Part shown: in pieces, positions 7,135 to 16,800 of the stretch
Layout: each line of letters begins with the position of its first letter
Position numbering within the stretch: position 1 is the first letter of the stretch
Source: Ulvibacter algarum
Lineage (GTDB): Bacteria; Bacteroidota; Bacteroidia; Flavobacteriales; Flavobacteriaceae
NCBI GenBank assembly: GCA_947488905.1
Contig: CANLBJ010000001.1
Coordinates: forward strand, 124,001 to 188,000
DNA: 64,000 nucleotides
Direction of reading: 5' to 3'
Position numbers and translations under genes: made by a program
Notes under the pieces: model-generated
The model's database searches: none
What the model was told of the DNA's origin: nothing
Seen by the model: the letters and a program-made list of their open reading frames with translations, nothing else

Positions 7135-9030
7135 CTATTGAGCAGTGATCGTAAATTCTGATCTTCTGTTTCTAGCATGTTGGTCATCAGTACAATTGTC
7201 ACCACAGTTGTAGATAGGAGAGTTTTCACCTCTTCCTACTCCTGATATTCTATTAGAACTAATTCCTTTAGAAATAATGTATTGAACTGTAGACTGTGCT
7301 CTTCTATTAGATAGCTTTAAGTTATAAGCATCACCAGCTCTATTATCTGTATGGCTATCTGCACGTACTACCATTTTAGGGTACTTTTTCATTAGGGCAA
7401 CTACTTTGTCTAATTCAAATGCAGCTTGAGGCTTAATATTATGTTTGTCATAGTCAAAATAGATAGGGTTTAATACAATTTTGTCTTCAACAACAATTTT
7501 CTCGATAGGTTGTAGAGCGATAGTTACACGAACATTCTCGTCATTACCAGCAGGAACATCCATAGAAGCACTCTCATAATCTTTCATTACCGCTTGAGAT
7601 ACATAAGCTACATCACAAGTAGTATCAAATGTAGTTGTACCGTTAGATACAGATGTTAATGTACCTACTTTGTTTTCCATTGTATCATAAAAATCAACTC
7701 TTGCTCCAGAGATAGGTTTTTTTGTGATTGCATCTATTACTACAACAGTAGCAGTTGACTCACATAATGGCTCTAACTGTTTAACTTTATAGATATCATC
7801 ACTTCCTTTTCCTCCTTTACGGTTAGAAGAAACAAATCCTTCTTGTGTATTACCATCAAAGATAAAAGCAAAATCATCATCTGTACTGTTAACTACATTC
7901 CCCATGTTTTTAACTTTTCCGAAGCCATTACCTTTTGCTTCTGCGTAAAAAACATCAAGACCTCCAAGACCTAAATGACCGTTACTAGAAAAATACATTG
8001 TTCCGTTACTATCAACGTATGGAAACGCATCTGATCCTTCTGTATTAATGCTTCCAACTACTGGTGTAGGATTACCAAATGTTCCATCTGCAAGAACGCT
8101 TACTTGGTAAATATCTGACATTCCTTGACCTCCTGGTCTATCACTTGAAAAATAAAGTGTTTTACCGTCAGGGCTTAATGCAGGGTGACCTGTAGAAAAC
8201 TCACTACTATTAAAAGGTGCTGGCTGTACGTCTTTCCAAACTCCATTTACATTTTCAGCAAAGTATAAGTTAATCTGGTTGATCCCTTCTTCATCTTTTT
8301 CATAATCTCCATCATCATAGTCATTACGGTCAAAATACATACGCTTACCGTCTTGAGTTACAATAGCATTTGCCTCATGGTACTTTGTGTTAACTTCACT
8401 ACCTAATAAGGTTGCGTTTTTTATTGCATTATCTCCTACTTTACCAGCTTTATAAAGATCTAAAAATGGTTCGTCATTCCAGTCATACGTTTTTCTTGCT
8501 GTGTTTCTTGCAGATGCAAAATAGAAGTCTTTACCTAGCATAAAACCTCCAAAATCTGAATATTTACTATTCAAGTCTGTCATATTAGTAGCAGAAAATT
8601 TTGCTTTTTTCTCAAGTAATTGAGGAAGATAATCAGGGTTCTTCAAGAACTCTGTAGCACGATTATCGTTTGGTTTCATTGCAGCAAACTTTTTCATAAA
8701 CTCATTAGACTCAGCATATTTACCATTAGCCTTAAGAGATTGTGCATAATTGAAAACCGTTTCTGCTTTCACGTTTCTATCTTTAACTACTCGCTTGTAG
8801 TATGTTTCAGCCTTTTTAGTATCATTTATAAAATAATAACTATTAGCTAATCGCTCGTAAACGTATCTGTCTGCTTTGTTCTTTTTAAGCAGTTTTTGAT
8901 ATTCGTTTGCTGCGTCTGTATAGGCTAAACGATCATAATAACCATCTGCCTTTTTTGTGTCTTTATTTTGAGCCATCATCGTGCTGGTGCTAACGGCTAC
9001 TAAGAGTAAGAAAGTAAATATTTTTTTCAT
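7135..9030 (-). CDS. PorE-like protein: TPR, beta-propeller, CarboxypepD_reg-like and OmpA domains
   Basis: I start this 631-residue protein at 9030 (MKKIFTFLLLVAVSTSTMMAQ), a clean signal peptide; the longer frame from 9114 would overlap the sprF-like gene. Domain order: TPR-type helices (about 25-130), a PD40/WD40-like propeller (about 150-430; repeats such as GHPALSPDGKTLYFSSDRPGG), a small beta domain in CarboxypepD_reg style (about 440-520), and an OmpA peptidoglycan-binding domain (about 525-631) with the Asp of ADSHTDNRAG and the downstream SNRRAQS arginines. This is the architecture of PorE (PG1058) of the type IX secretion system, which links outer-membrane components to peptidoglycan. 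It follows a PorP/SprF gene after 34 bases, a standard pairing. Confidence 0.9.
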   Translation of the reverse strand: MKKIFTFLLLVAVSTSTMMAQNKDTKKADGYYDRLAYTDAANEYQKLLKKNKADRYVYERLANSYYFINDTKKAETYYKRVVKDRNVKAETVFNYAQSLKANGKYAESNEFMKKFAAMKPNDNRATEFLKNPDYLPQLLEKKAKFSATNMTDLNSKYSDFGGFMLGKDFYFASARNTARKTYDWNDEPFLDLYKAGKVGDNAIKNATLLGSEVNTKYHEANAIVTQDGKRMYFDRNDYDDGDYEKDEEGINQINLYFAENVNGVWKDVQPAPFNSSEFSTGHPALSPDGKTLYFSSDRPGGQGMSDIYQVSVLADGTFGNPTPVVGSINTEGSDAFPYVDSNGTMYFSSNGHLGLGGLDVFYAEAKGNGFGKVKNMGNVVNSTDDDFAFIFDGNTQEGFVSSNRKGGKGSDDIYKVKQLEPLCESTATVVVIDAITKKPISGARVDFYDTMENKVGTLTSVSNGTTTFDTTCDVAYVSQAVMKDYESASMDVPAGNDENVRVTIALQPIEKIVVEDKIVLNPIYFDYDKHNIKPQAAFELDKVVALMKKYPKMVVRADSHTDNRAGDAYNLKLSNRRAQSTVQYIISKGISSNRISGVGRGENSPIYNCGDNCTDDQHARNRRSEFTITAQ

Positions 9031-9064
9031 TTGTGATGAATTTATTTTAAAGAAAAATGGTTTT

Positions 9065-9979
9065 TTAGAAGTATCTAGGTGAACGTAATGCCTTCTTGTT
9101 AAAGATAAGATCAAACGTTAGGATTACTTCGTGTGATGATGGAGCAACTACATTAATATCACTCGTTACCGCATCATATGCATAACCAATACGTATTGCT
9201 GGTGTTGCTTGAAAACCAACAAGACCACTAAATGAATCATCGAGTCTATAAGAAGCTCCTATTTCAAATTTATCGTAGAACAATGCGTTTATATTACCAT
9301 CAAATGATGTAGGTGCATCAAATGCAGACTTTACCATTACAGAAGGCTTTAACTTAAAGTTGTCGTTAACTTGAAACACATATCCGGCTGTACCAAAATA
9401 GTGATTAGTTTCAGAACCAAACTTAAGTCCGTTTTCTTCAAGGTGAACAGACTTTAACATGTTAGGTACAGAAAGACCTACATAGAAGTTATCTGTGTAT
9501 AAAAATGCACCGGCACCTACATTAGGGTAAGTAGCATTAACATCTTGAGAGAAAAAAGGATCATTGTCATCCTGTAATTCAAGATCAACTAATCCTACAT
9601 CATGAAATGTTGCTCCAGCTTTTAATCCTAAAGCAAGTTTTGTGTTTCCTCCTACTTGCAACGTGTAAGAGAAATCTGCATAAGCGTTTGTCTCACTTAT
9701 TGGTCCTAGTTCATCTTTTATCACAGAAAGACCAAGCCCTACATTATCACCAACAGGTGCGTGCCCTGAAAATGTAATAGTTTCTGGAGCTCCATCAAAA
9801 CCTGACCATTGCTTACGGTAAAGCGCGGTAAGCGACAATGCTTCTTTATTACCTGCATATGCCGGGTTTACGACATTCATGTTGTACATATACTGCGTGT
9901 ATTGCGGATCTTGCTGTGCTGATGCCAATTGGGCAGTAAATCCAACAATTAGGAGTACTAATAACGTTCGTTTTTTCAT
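9065..9979 (-). CDS. PorP/SprF family type IX secretion outer-membrane protein
   Basis: This 304-residue protein has a signal peptide cut near AQLASAQ and the diagnostic start of the mature chain, QDPQYTQYMYNMNVVNPAYAG, followed by RKQWSGFDGAPETITFSGHAPV. These motifs define the PorP/SprF family. The rest is an outer-membrane barrel with alternating strands, ending in a strand with terminal aromatic residues. SprF of Flavobacterium johnsoniae is needed to export and attach its partner adhesin SprB through the type IX system. Here two giant adhesin genes lie directly upstream (26 bases to the nearer one) and a PorE-like gene follows, so this copy probably serves those adhesins. Confidence 0.93.
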   Translation of the reverse strand: MKKRTLLVLLIVGFTAQLASAQQDPQYTQYMYNMNVVNPAYAGNKEALSLTALYRKQWSGFDGAPETITFSGHAPVGDNVGLGLSVIKDELGPISETNAYADFSYTLQVGGNTKLALGLKAGATFHDVGLVDLELQDDNDPFFSQDVNATYPNVGAGAFLYTDNFYVGLSVPNMLKSVHLEENGLKFGSETNHYFGTAGYVFQVNDNFKLKPSVMVKSAFDAPTSFDGNINALFYDKFEIGASYRLDDSFSGLVGFQATPAIRIGYAYDAVTSDINVVAPSSHEVILTFDLIFNKKALRSPRYF

Positions 9980-10005
9980 TATAGTTGCTTATTAATATTA
10001 GTCAA

Positions 10006-13000
10006 TTATTTGTTTAAGTAGATAAAACCTGTTAATGTTTCACCTTCTACTAAGTTTATTACATAGTAGTAATTACCTACTGGTAGGTCGCTACCGTCGT
10101 CTGCTTGTCCTCGCCATTCGTTTACATAATTTTCTAGTTCGAATACCGCACGACCGTGACGATTAAATATAGTTACTTTTTCTATACCAGGTTCAACACT
10201 TAAGAACTCTAAATCTAAAGAGTCATTAAGACCATCACCATCTGGCGAAATACCTTGAGTAATGATACAGTTTTCGTTATCAAAGAATCTTACAAAAATG
10301 TCATCTGATGCTAAACATCCTGCACCATTAACTTCTACTTGATATAAACCTCTTTCTGTGATTTCTATCGTTGGATTTGTTTCTCCAACTATCTCACCAC
10401 CATCTAAAAACCACTTATACGTTACTGCATTAGGGTCTGTCTCTGTAACTGTAGCTGTTAGTGTTTCTGTATCATTTGCGCATTTTACAACTACATCGCC
10501 AGAAGCATCCATTCTTGTTGCAGATACAACCACAACAGGTTGGTCTAATAATGTGATTGATACTTCATCTGTGTTAACACATCCTTCTATTGTAACTTCT
10601 AAAGAATACGTCCCAGAGGTTGTTACCACTATTGTAGGAGATGTTTCTCCCGTACTCCACAAGTAGGTTGCTAACGCAGGATCTTCACCATCTATTTCTG
10701 GAACGATTTCAAACGAATCTTCGCCACAGAATGATAAATCTCCTCCTATATCAACATTATAAGCTACCGCGTTAATAAAGATATCATCAGTGCCCATACA
10801 TCCACCACTTGAAGTTACCACTACACTATAAGTACCTTGTGCTGTGACAACAAGTGTAGCATTTGTTTCTGCAGCAAGCTCGGTACCATCTAATGACCAC
10901 TGATAGTTCACCATAGTTAAGTCTGCAATGTTTGTAGGTGTACCGTCAATAGTTATTGATCCACCATCGCATACTAAAATATCTGCTCCTAAATCCACTT
11001 CTGGAATAGGGAAGAACTCTACAAAAATGGTATCTGTTATTTCACAAGTAGTATTATTAAAAGTAACTGTTACTTCATAGTTTCCTGTTTCTGTAACAAC
11101 CAATTCTCCGTCAGTTTCTCCTGCAAGTACATCACCATCTTTAGTCCATACAATAGTTACATCATCAAACTGACCAGCATTTAACACAATTTCTTCACCT
11201 TCACAAAGTGCATCTCCACCAGAAATAGTTATATCTCCTCCTAGGTCTAAAGAACCTAAATCGAAACTTCCACCTGCTAAGAAAACAGCAGAGTCAAATG
11301 AAGCATCTGATCTATCACCAATAACAAGTTTTACGGTATAAGTTTCACCAACTTCTAATGGCACAGTTGCAGTAGTTAAAGTTGAAGTTAATCCATCATA
11401 CTCCACAGGTTGCGCATCTAAGTTGTCATCCCAATTACTAACATATAGGTCTGGGAAATAATCTACACCTTCTGTTTCTCCTCCACATAAGAAAGTATCT
11501 CTATGTATTGTAAAAGTACTTACAGGTACATTACTTGATCCTTCTATTGAAGCAATGTTTACACCTCCAAAAGGAGCTCCAGAAGTATCTGGAATACCTG
11601 GCCCCTTAACTAAAAAGGCAAAACCATCTCTAAACAAATCACTACACTCAAAATCATCTTCATATTCTTCAGATGCAAAAATGAAATCGAAAGTTACGAA
11701 TGGAATATTTGATGTAAACTCAAATTCAAATACTGTTGCATTCTGTGTTGGTACTGTAGTACCATATTGGTTATCTAAAATAGCTTGTAAATCTGTATCA
11801 CCTAACCATCCTGTTCCATTACCAGAAGTACCAGACTGACTGTTTGGTCCTTCTGCAGAATCTGCGAATCCTGATGATAAAATTATTCCGTCTTCTAATT
11901 CAAAATCTGTATTCCCCTTTTTAAAGTAACCCCAGCTTCGTTCTGCAATATTTGTTGTTCCTGAAGGGTTTTCTTGAAGGTTAGTAAAAGTTATATCTAT
12001 TGATCCACAACCACCTTGCTCTACAAATACTTGCTCTACAAGTTCTTCTGCAGTTAGCAACGTTTCAGGGTCATTAATACCGTTTACAATTATTGTATCT
12101 GCTCCTACATTAATACATATATTAAAGTCAATTTCTTGAAAAGGCACATTTCCGAAGCTATACACTCTAATGTAATATGTATCACCAATAATAAAATCAC
12201 TGCTTGTACTATTATTAGCATCACTACAGTACATTTCTGTGAGGTTATCACAATCTGGCCCTGTATAAAGTGAGTGTACTAAATCTGGAAAACCGTCTCC
12301 TACTATATCTTGAAGACTAATATTATGCACATTTGCAGTTGCTGTAAACTCAAACCAAACATCATCATCTGCTGTTCCTGGACAAGTGGATGTAACTCCA
12401 GAATCTGTTGCTCCTGTTACAGTACCAGCAGTTAAGATAGTACAAGAATCATCAGTATTTACTCCTGCCATTATTGCTGCATCACACTCATCATTCACCG
12501 GTGGTGGTGGTGGAGTAAAAGAAGCAATACATAAATCAAAAGTGGTCATATTTAATAGTGTGTTACCAAATGACCAAATACGTATATAATACGTCTCTCC
12601 TACCGTTAATCCTGTAACAAAACTGTCATTAGGATCATTACAAAAAAGTTGAGTTAAGTTATCACAGTCTGCACCTTCATATACTGCGTGAACAAGATCT
12701 GTTGTTCCTCCTGCGATATTTAACAGTTCAATTGTGTGAACTTGTGTAGTAGCTACAAAAGTATACCATACATCATCGTTTGCAGTCCCAACACAACCAT
12801 TAGCCTGATCTGATGTTGTTGCTCCAGCTAGGGTACCTGGATTTAATAAAGTACATTGATCATCTGCATTAACTAAAGCAGGTGTCGCTGCTAAATCACA
12901 GTTGTCATTAACCGGTGGTGGTGGTGGTGAAACACATGTGATCTCAATATTATAATTGCCAGTAGCTGCTCCAAAACCATTTATATAAAATAAATATTCT

Positions 13001-13806
13001 GTAGATGCATCTGACTCAAATGTAAGTTCTGAATTGTTACCTGCCCCACAAGCGGCAAAATTATCGTCATTCCCTGCTACACAAACTAAACCATTACAGT
13101 TACCAGAAAAAACCTGTAATAGTGTATCAAAGTCTGACCCGCATAAAGAAACAGTTACAATGTCTCCTGTTCCGGTAAAGCTATACCATACTCCTGGAGA
13201 TGTACCATTATTAAAAACTCCGCACAAAGTATCTGGCTCGTCATCTTGTGTTGCTCCAACTGTTGTTCCAAACACACTATCTCCACATTCAATATCTAGT
13301 GCATCTGCACATAAATCATTAGTAACAGGTGGTGGTGGTGCTTGACAAGTAATTGCTAACTCAAAAGGACCTGCGTTGTTATCGGCTGTTCCCCAACCAT
13401 ACACATATACTAAGTAATCAGTAGAAGCATCTGACGTAAATGAAAATTCTGATTGATTACCGCAACTTTGATCATTTCCTCCTATACAAACTTGACCGTT
13501 ACAATTACCAGAATACACGGCAATTTGAGTATCAAAGGCTGTGTTATTACATAATGAGACGGTAATAATATCTCCAGTACCCGCTATGCTATACCAAACT
13601 CCTCCAGCATCACTGTTATTAAAAGTGCCACAAGCATCTGTTGGCTCATCTGCTTCCCCAGCCATAGTTGTATCTCCGGTAATAATATCACCACACGAAA
13701 CTACAATAGCACCGGCACAAAGGTCATTAGTAGGAACCTGCGCTTTTACCTGCATTCCTATTAAAACAACAATAAAACTAAAAAGTATTTTTTTAATCAT
13801 AAGCAT
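10006..13806 (-). CDS. Large modular T9SS-exported surface protein with type B sorting domain
   Basis: This 1266-residue exported protein has a signal peptide ending VKAQ (start at 13806 or the ATG at 13800). Modules in order: two 'NDLCADA...' units with paired Cys (about 27-150 and 160-290), two related 'VNDxCD...' units (about 295-430 and 440-565), all joined by Pro-rich linkers (PPPPPV); a choice-of-anchor-L-like domain (about 570-845, FEFTSNIPFVTFDFIFASEEYED); three to four Ig/PKD-like repeats; and a C-terminal gliding-motility-associated (type B) sorting domain of about 85 residues with GISPDGDGLND, IFNRHGRAVFE and LPVGNYYYVI. It should be secreted by the type IX system and held at the cell surface by the SprF-like protein encoded next. 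Binding target unknown. It shares its first modules with the upstream neighbour. Confidence 0.92.
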   Translation of the reverse strand: MLMIKKILFSFIVVLIGMQVKAQVPTNDLCAGAIVVSCGDIITGDTTMAGEADEPTDACGTFNNSDAGGVWYSIAGTGDIITVSLCNNTAFDTQIAVYSGNCNGQVCIGGNDQSCGNQSEFSFTSDASTDYLVYVYGWGTADNNAGPFELAITCQAPPPPVTNDLCADALDIECGDSVFGTTVGATQDDEPDTLCGVFNNGTSPGVWYSFTGTGDIVTVSLCGSDFDTLLQVFSGNCNGLVCVAGNDDNFAACGAGNNSELTFESDASTEYLFYINGFGAATGNYNIEITCVSPPPPPVNDNCDLAATPALVNADDQCTLLNPGTLAGATTSDQANGCVGTANDDVWYTFVATTQVHTIELLNIAGGTTDLVHAVYEGADCDNLTQLFCNDPNDSFVTGLTVGETYYIRIWSFGNTLLNMTTFDLCIASFTPPPPPVNDECDAAIMAGVNTDDSCTILTAGTVTGATDSGVTSTCPGTADDDVWFEFTATANVHNISLQDIVGDGFPDLVHSLYTGPDCDNLTEMYCSDANNSTSSDFIIGDTYYIRVYSFGNVPFQEIDFNICINVGADTIIVNGINDPETLLTAEELVEQVFVEQGGCGSIDITFTNLQENPSGTTNIAERSWGYFKKGNTDFELEDGIILSSGFADSAEGPNSQSGTSGNGTGWLGDTDLQAILDNQYGTTVPTQNATVFEFEFTSNIPFVTFDFIFASEEYEDDFECSDLFRDGFAFLVKGPGIPDTSGAPFGGVNIASIEGSSNVPVSTFTIHRDTFLCGGETEGVDYFPDLYVSNWDDNLDAQPVEYDGLTSTLTTATVPLEVGETYTVKLVIGDRSDASFDSAVFLAGGSFDLGSLDLGGDITISGGDALCEGEEIVLNAGQFDDVTIVWTKDGDVLAGETDGELVVTETGNYEVTVTFNNTTCEITDTIFVEFFPIPEVDLGADILVCDGGSITIDGTPTNIADLTMVNYQWSLDGTELAAETNATLVVTAQGTYSVVVTSSGGCMGTDDIFINAVAYNVDIGGDLSFCGEDSFEIVPEIDGEDPALATYLWSTGETSPTIVVTTSGTYSLEVTIEGCVNTDEVSITLLDQPVVVVSATRMDASGDVVVKCANDTETLTATVTETDPNAVTYKWFLDGGEIVGETNPTIEITERGLYQVEVNGAGCLASDDIFVRFFDNENCIITQGISPDGDGLNDSLDLEFLSVEPGIEKVTIFNRHGRAVFELENYVNEWRGQADDGSDLPVGNYYYVINLVEGETLTGFIYLNK

Positions 13807-13893
13807 GTTATTTAATATTAGTTACAATTAATCAACTTTGTGTTAGACTTAATATTTAGAAGCTAAATCTAACACAATGTTGTTAATCAATTT

Positions 13894-16800
13894 TTATTCT
13901 TCTCTATTTAAATATACCCATCCAGTTGCTTCTTTTCCGTAAGCAGCATCTTCTTTATCAAGTATAATTACATAAAAATATGTTCCTGTAGGCAACTCAT
14001 CACCATCTGTAGTTTGACCTCCCCATTGATTTGTATAATCATTCTCTTCATAGATAGCTCTACCGTGTCTATTGAAAATTTGGAATAACTCTATACCAGT
14101 ACGATCATTTAAAAATTGTAAGTCTAATGTATCATTCATTCCATCTCCGTTAGGTGATATTCCTTCAGAAATAATACAGTTATCAACATCGTACAATGAA
14201 ATATCAATAGTGTCTGTACCAATACAACTTCCGTTAAGAACGTTGACAGTATAAGTAGAATCGCCAATTGTTCCTGCTGGCACTTGAACAACAATAGAAC
14301 TTCCTGTTTCATTAGGTATAACATTTCCGCTAGGATCTAACCATTCATACAATACATCTCCTTCAACATTTACTGTCGCAGTTAACATTGCATCCATATC
14401 TGGACATGTTTTAAAATCTGCTCCTAATGTTACTTCAGGGTTTGCTAGGTATTCAATTTCTACAGTAGATTCTACTGTACAAACATCTACAGTTAGTGTA
14501 AGCGTATAAACTCCTGTAGCGCTCACTGTAATTGTAGGTGTAGTTTCTCCTGTACTCCATAAGTAAGTAGCGCCGGTTACGTCTCCTGTGATATTTGGAA
14601 CAATTTCAAAAGCATCGTCACCTTCACAAAAAGATTCATTCATTCCTAAATCTAATACAGGCGCATCATATACAGTAAGTTCTGTTGTATAGACATTAAC
14701 ACCACATACTGGAGCAAAAACTTCTAGTGTATAAACACCAGCTACTGTAGGAACAAAGATAGCATCTGTAGACACTACTGTTCCGGCTGCATTTTGCCAC
14801 TCATAAGTTACTTGTGCTAAATCAACATCAGGATTTGTTACCGTACCATCAATTGCAGGAAAGTCTTCGTTAGAACAGATTTCAAATAAAGGTGGCAATA
14901 CAATACCAAGATCAAGATTTGGACCTATTTCAATATTAAACTGAGTAATACTATAACAAGTATCCTGGCCTACACGTTGCACACGTACCCAAATTGTTTC
15001 TGGATCTACTGTATTATCATACATAGTGGTATTTGCAATAAGGTTATCACCCGTCATCGCATCTGCCTCTGAATTATGGAATGTAATAACCACATCTGCA
15101 GGGTCTATTCCATTTAAGATTACATCATTCTGAGATGTTAAGTCATATGTTGCAGTTCCATCTTCGTCTTCATCACAACCTACTAGATCATCTGGCATTT
15201 CAATTTCTGGAGGAGTACCCTCAGAGTACAAGCCTATGTCATCTATTGCAAAATCACTTCCACAAACTCCAAAGACATTAAGTTCCATTACCAATACTAC
15301 ATCTGTATTAGCACCAGTGTTAAACTCAAGATTAAAAGCAAACCATTGTGGAGCGTCTGTATTATCTACATCACCTGTATTACCCATTGCTAACACAACT
15401 CCACTACTATCTTCAAAGTAATAATTTACGTTAGAAGGCACTCCTAATCCTCCATTTTCTGAACAAATGTTTGTAGTAGTATCATATACGGTCGCTAACC
15501 AAAAACGTAATGCATAATCCTTATTAGCTTCTAAAGTAATAGGTCTTCTGTAAAACTCAGCATTAGTTGGGTCACTATCACCATTAACTACAAGCATATT
15601 ACCATTTGTATCACCACCTGTGTGATCTTCTAAATCAAAATGCCAGAAAGGATTAAGACCCACTAACGTACTACTAACAGCATGTGTACCCTCATCTAAG
15701 CCTCCTGTATTATCAAATGGATATACTGCAAAATCATCTTCAGTACTTGCAGTTCCTTCACCAAAGCTTTCAAATAAGTTATTATCTGTACAATCAAAAT
15801 TAACACAACCAGCCTCACGCTCTACGGTTACATCATCTTCTCTAACATCTAATGTTCCGTCAGGTAATTCTACTGTAAGTGTTGCTGTATATACCGTTGT
15901 TCCTGTTGGGCATACATTTACTAACTGCTCTGTACCTACCACCGTACCAGCTGGGTCTGTCCAAGTAAAAGAACTCTGTGAGTTTTGCGCTCCGTTAGGT
16001 ACAAATCTCCAAGTTTCATCTACAGCATCCCATACACCAGTGTTTCTATCTACAGGCACACTAAACTCTGTAAGGTCGTTTCCTTGTAATCCCAATGTAG
16101 CTAAACCATCATTCCAAGCAGTACAAGAAGGCTTATTAATTAAGTTTACATCAATAACATTTAATGATTCATATAATAATATCTGTTGAGATGTAAAGAA
16201 AGTATCATTACAAGCTCCACCAAAATGAGGTATATTATTAAAGTTTACTACAAAAATTCTAAATGGCGCAACACCAGAAATAAAATAGTTAATTTGAGTT
16301 GGATCATCTGTCACACCTGGATCAATATCATGAAAAGCACCGTGAATTGTATTTGGTGGAAATTGATTACCCGCTATTCTTGGTAAAGTTTCACCTGGAT
16401 TTATAGCAAAACCACTAGGAGAATCAAAAGATGCTGCATTAAAAGTAAGCTGCCCGTTTGCACCTACCGAAACCTGAGTATAGTCATTATCATAAAAATT
16501 AAAAGTAAAAGGTAAATCTATTGCCTCACTAAATCTATCATCTATAGTTAGACCTGTTGGAGTACCACCTTCTAAAGGAGGCACATCACATAAAGGTCCT
16601 TGTATTATGTACTCTGTAGTATCTAAACCTGGCTCCACAATATAGTTTGCCATTAAATCTACACACTCTGTATCACAATCTAAGAACACATCTTCTCCTG
16701 CATCAAGAATAGTATAACACCCATCTACTATACATAAAAATGAGAAAGGTTCACTAGTCAACATACAGTTTGCATCACCTGGATCTACAGAAAGAGTAAC

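Noticed and set aside
9031-9114. N-terminal extension of the PorE-like protein
   Set aside because: It overlaps the SprF-like gene and precedes a perfect signal peptide starting at 9030.
12488-13345. Regular repeats in the adhesin genes as a possible CRISPR array
   Set aside because: Repeats are in-frame protein modules of about 130 residues with changing sequence, not short identical repeats with spacers.
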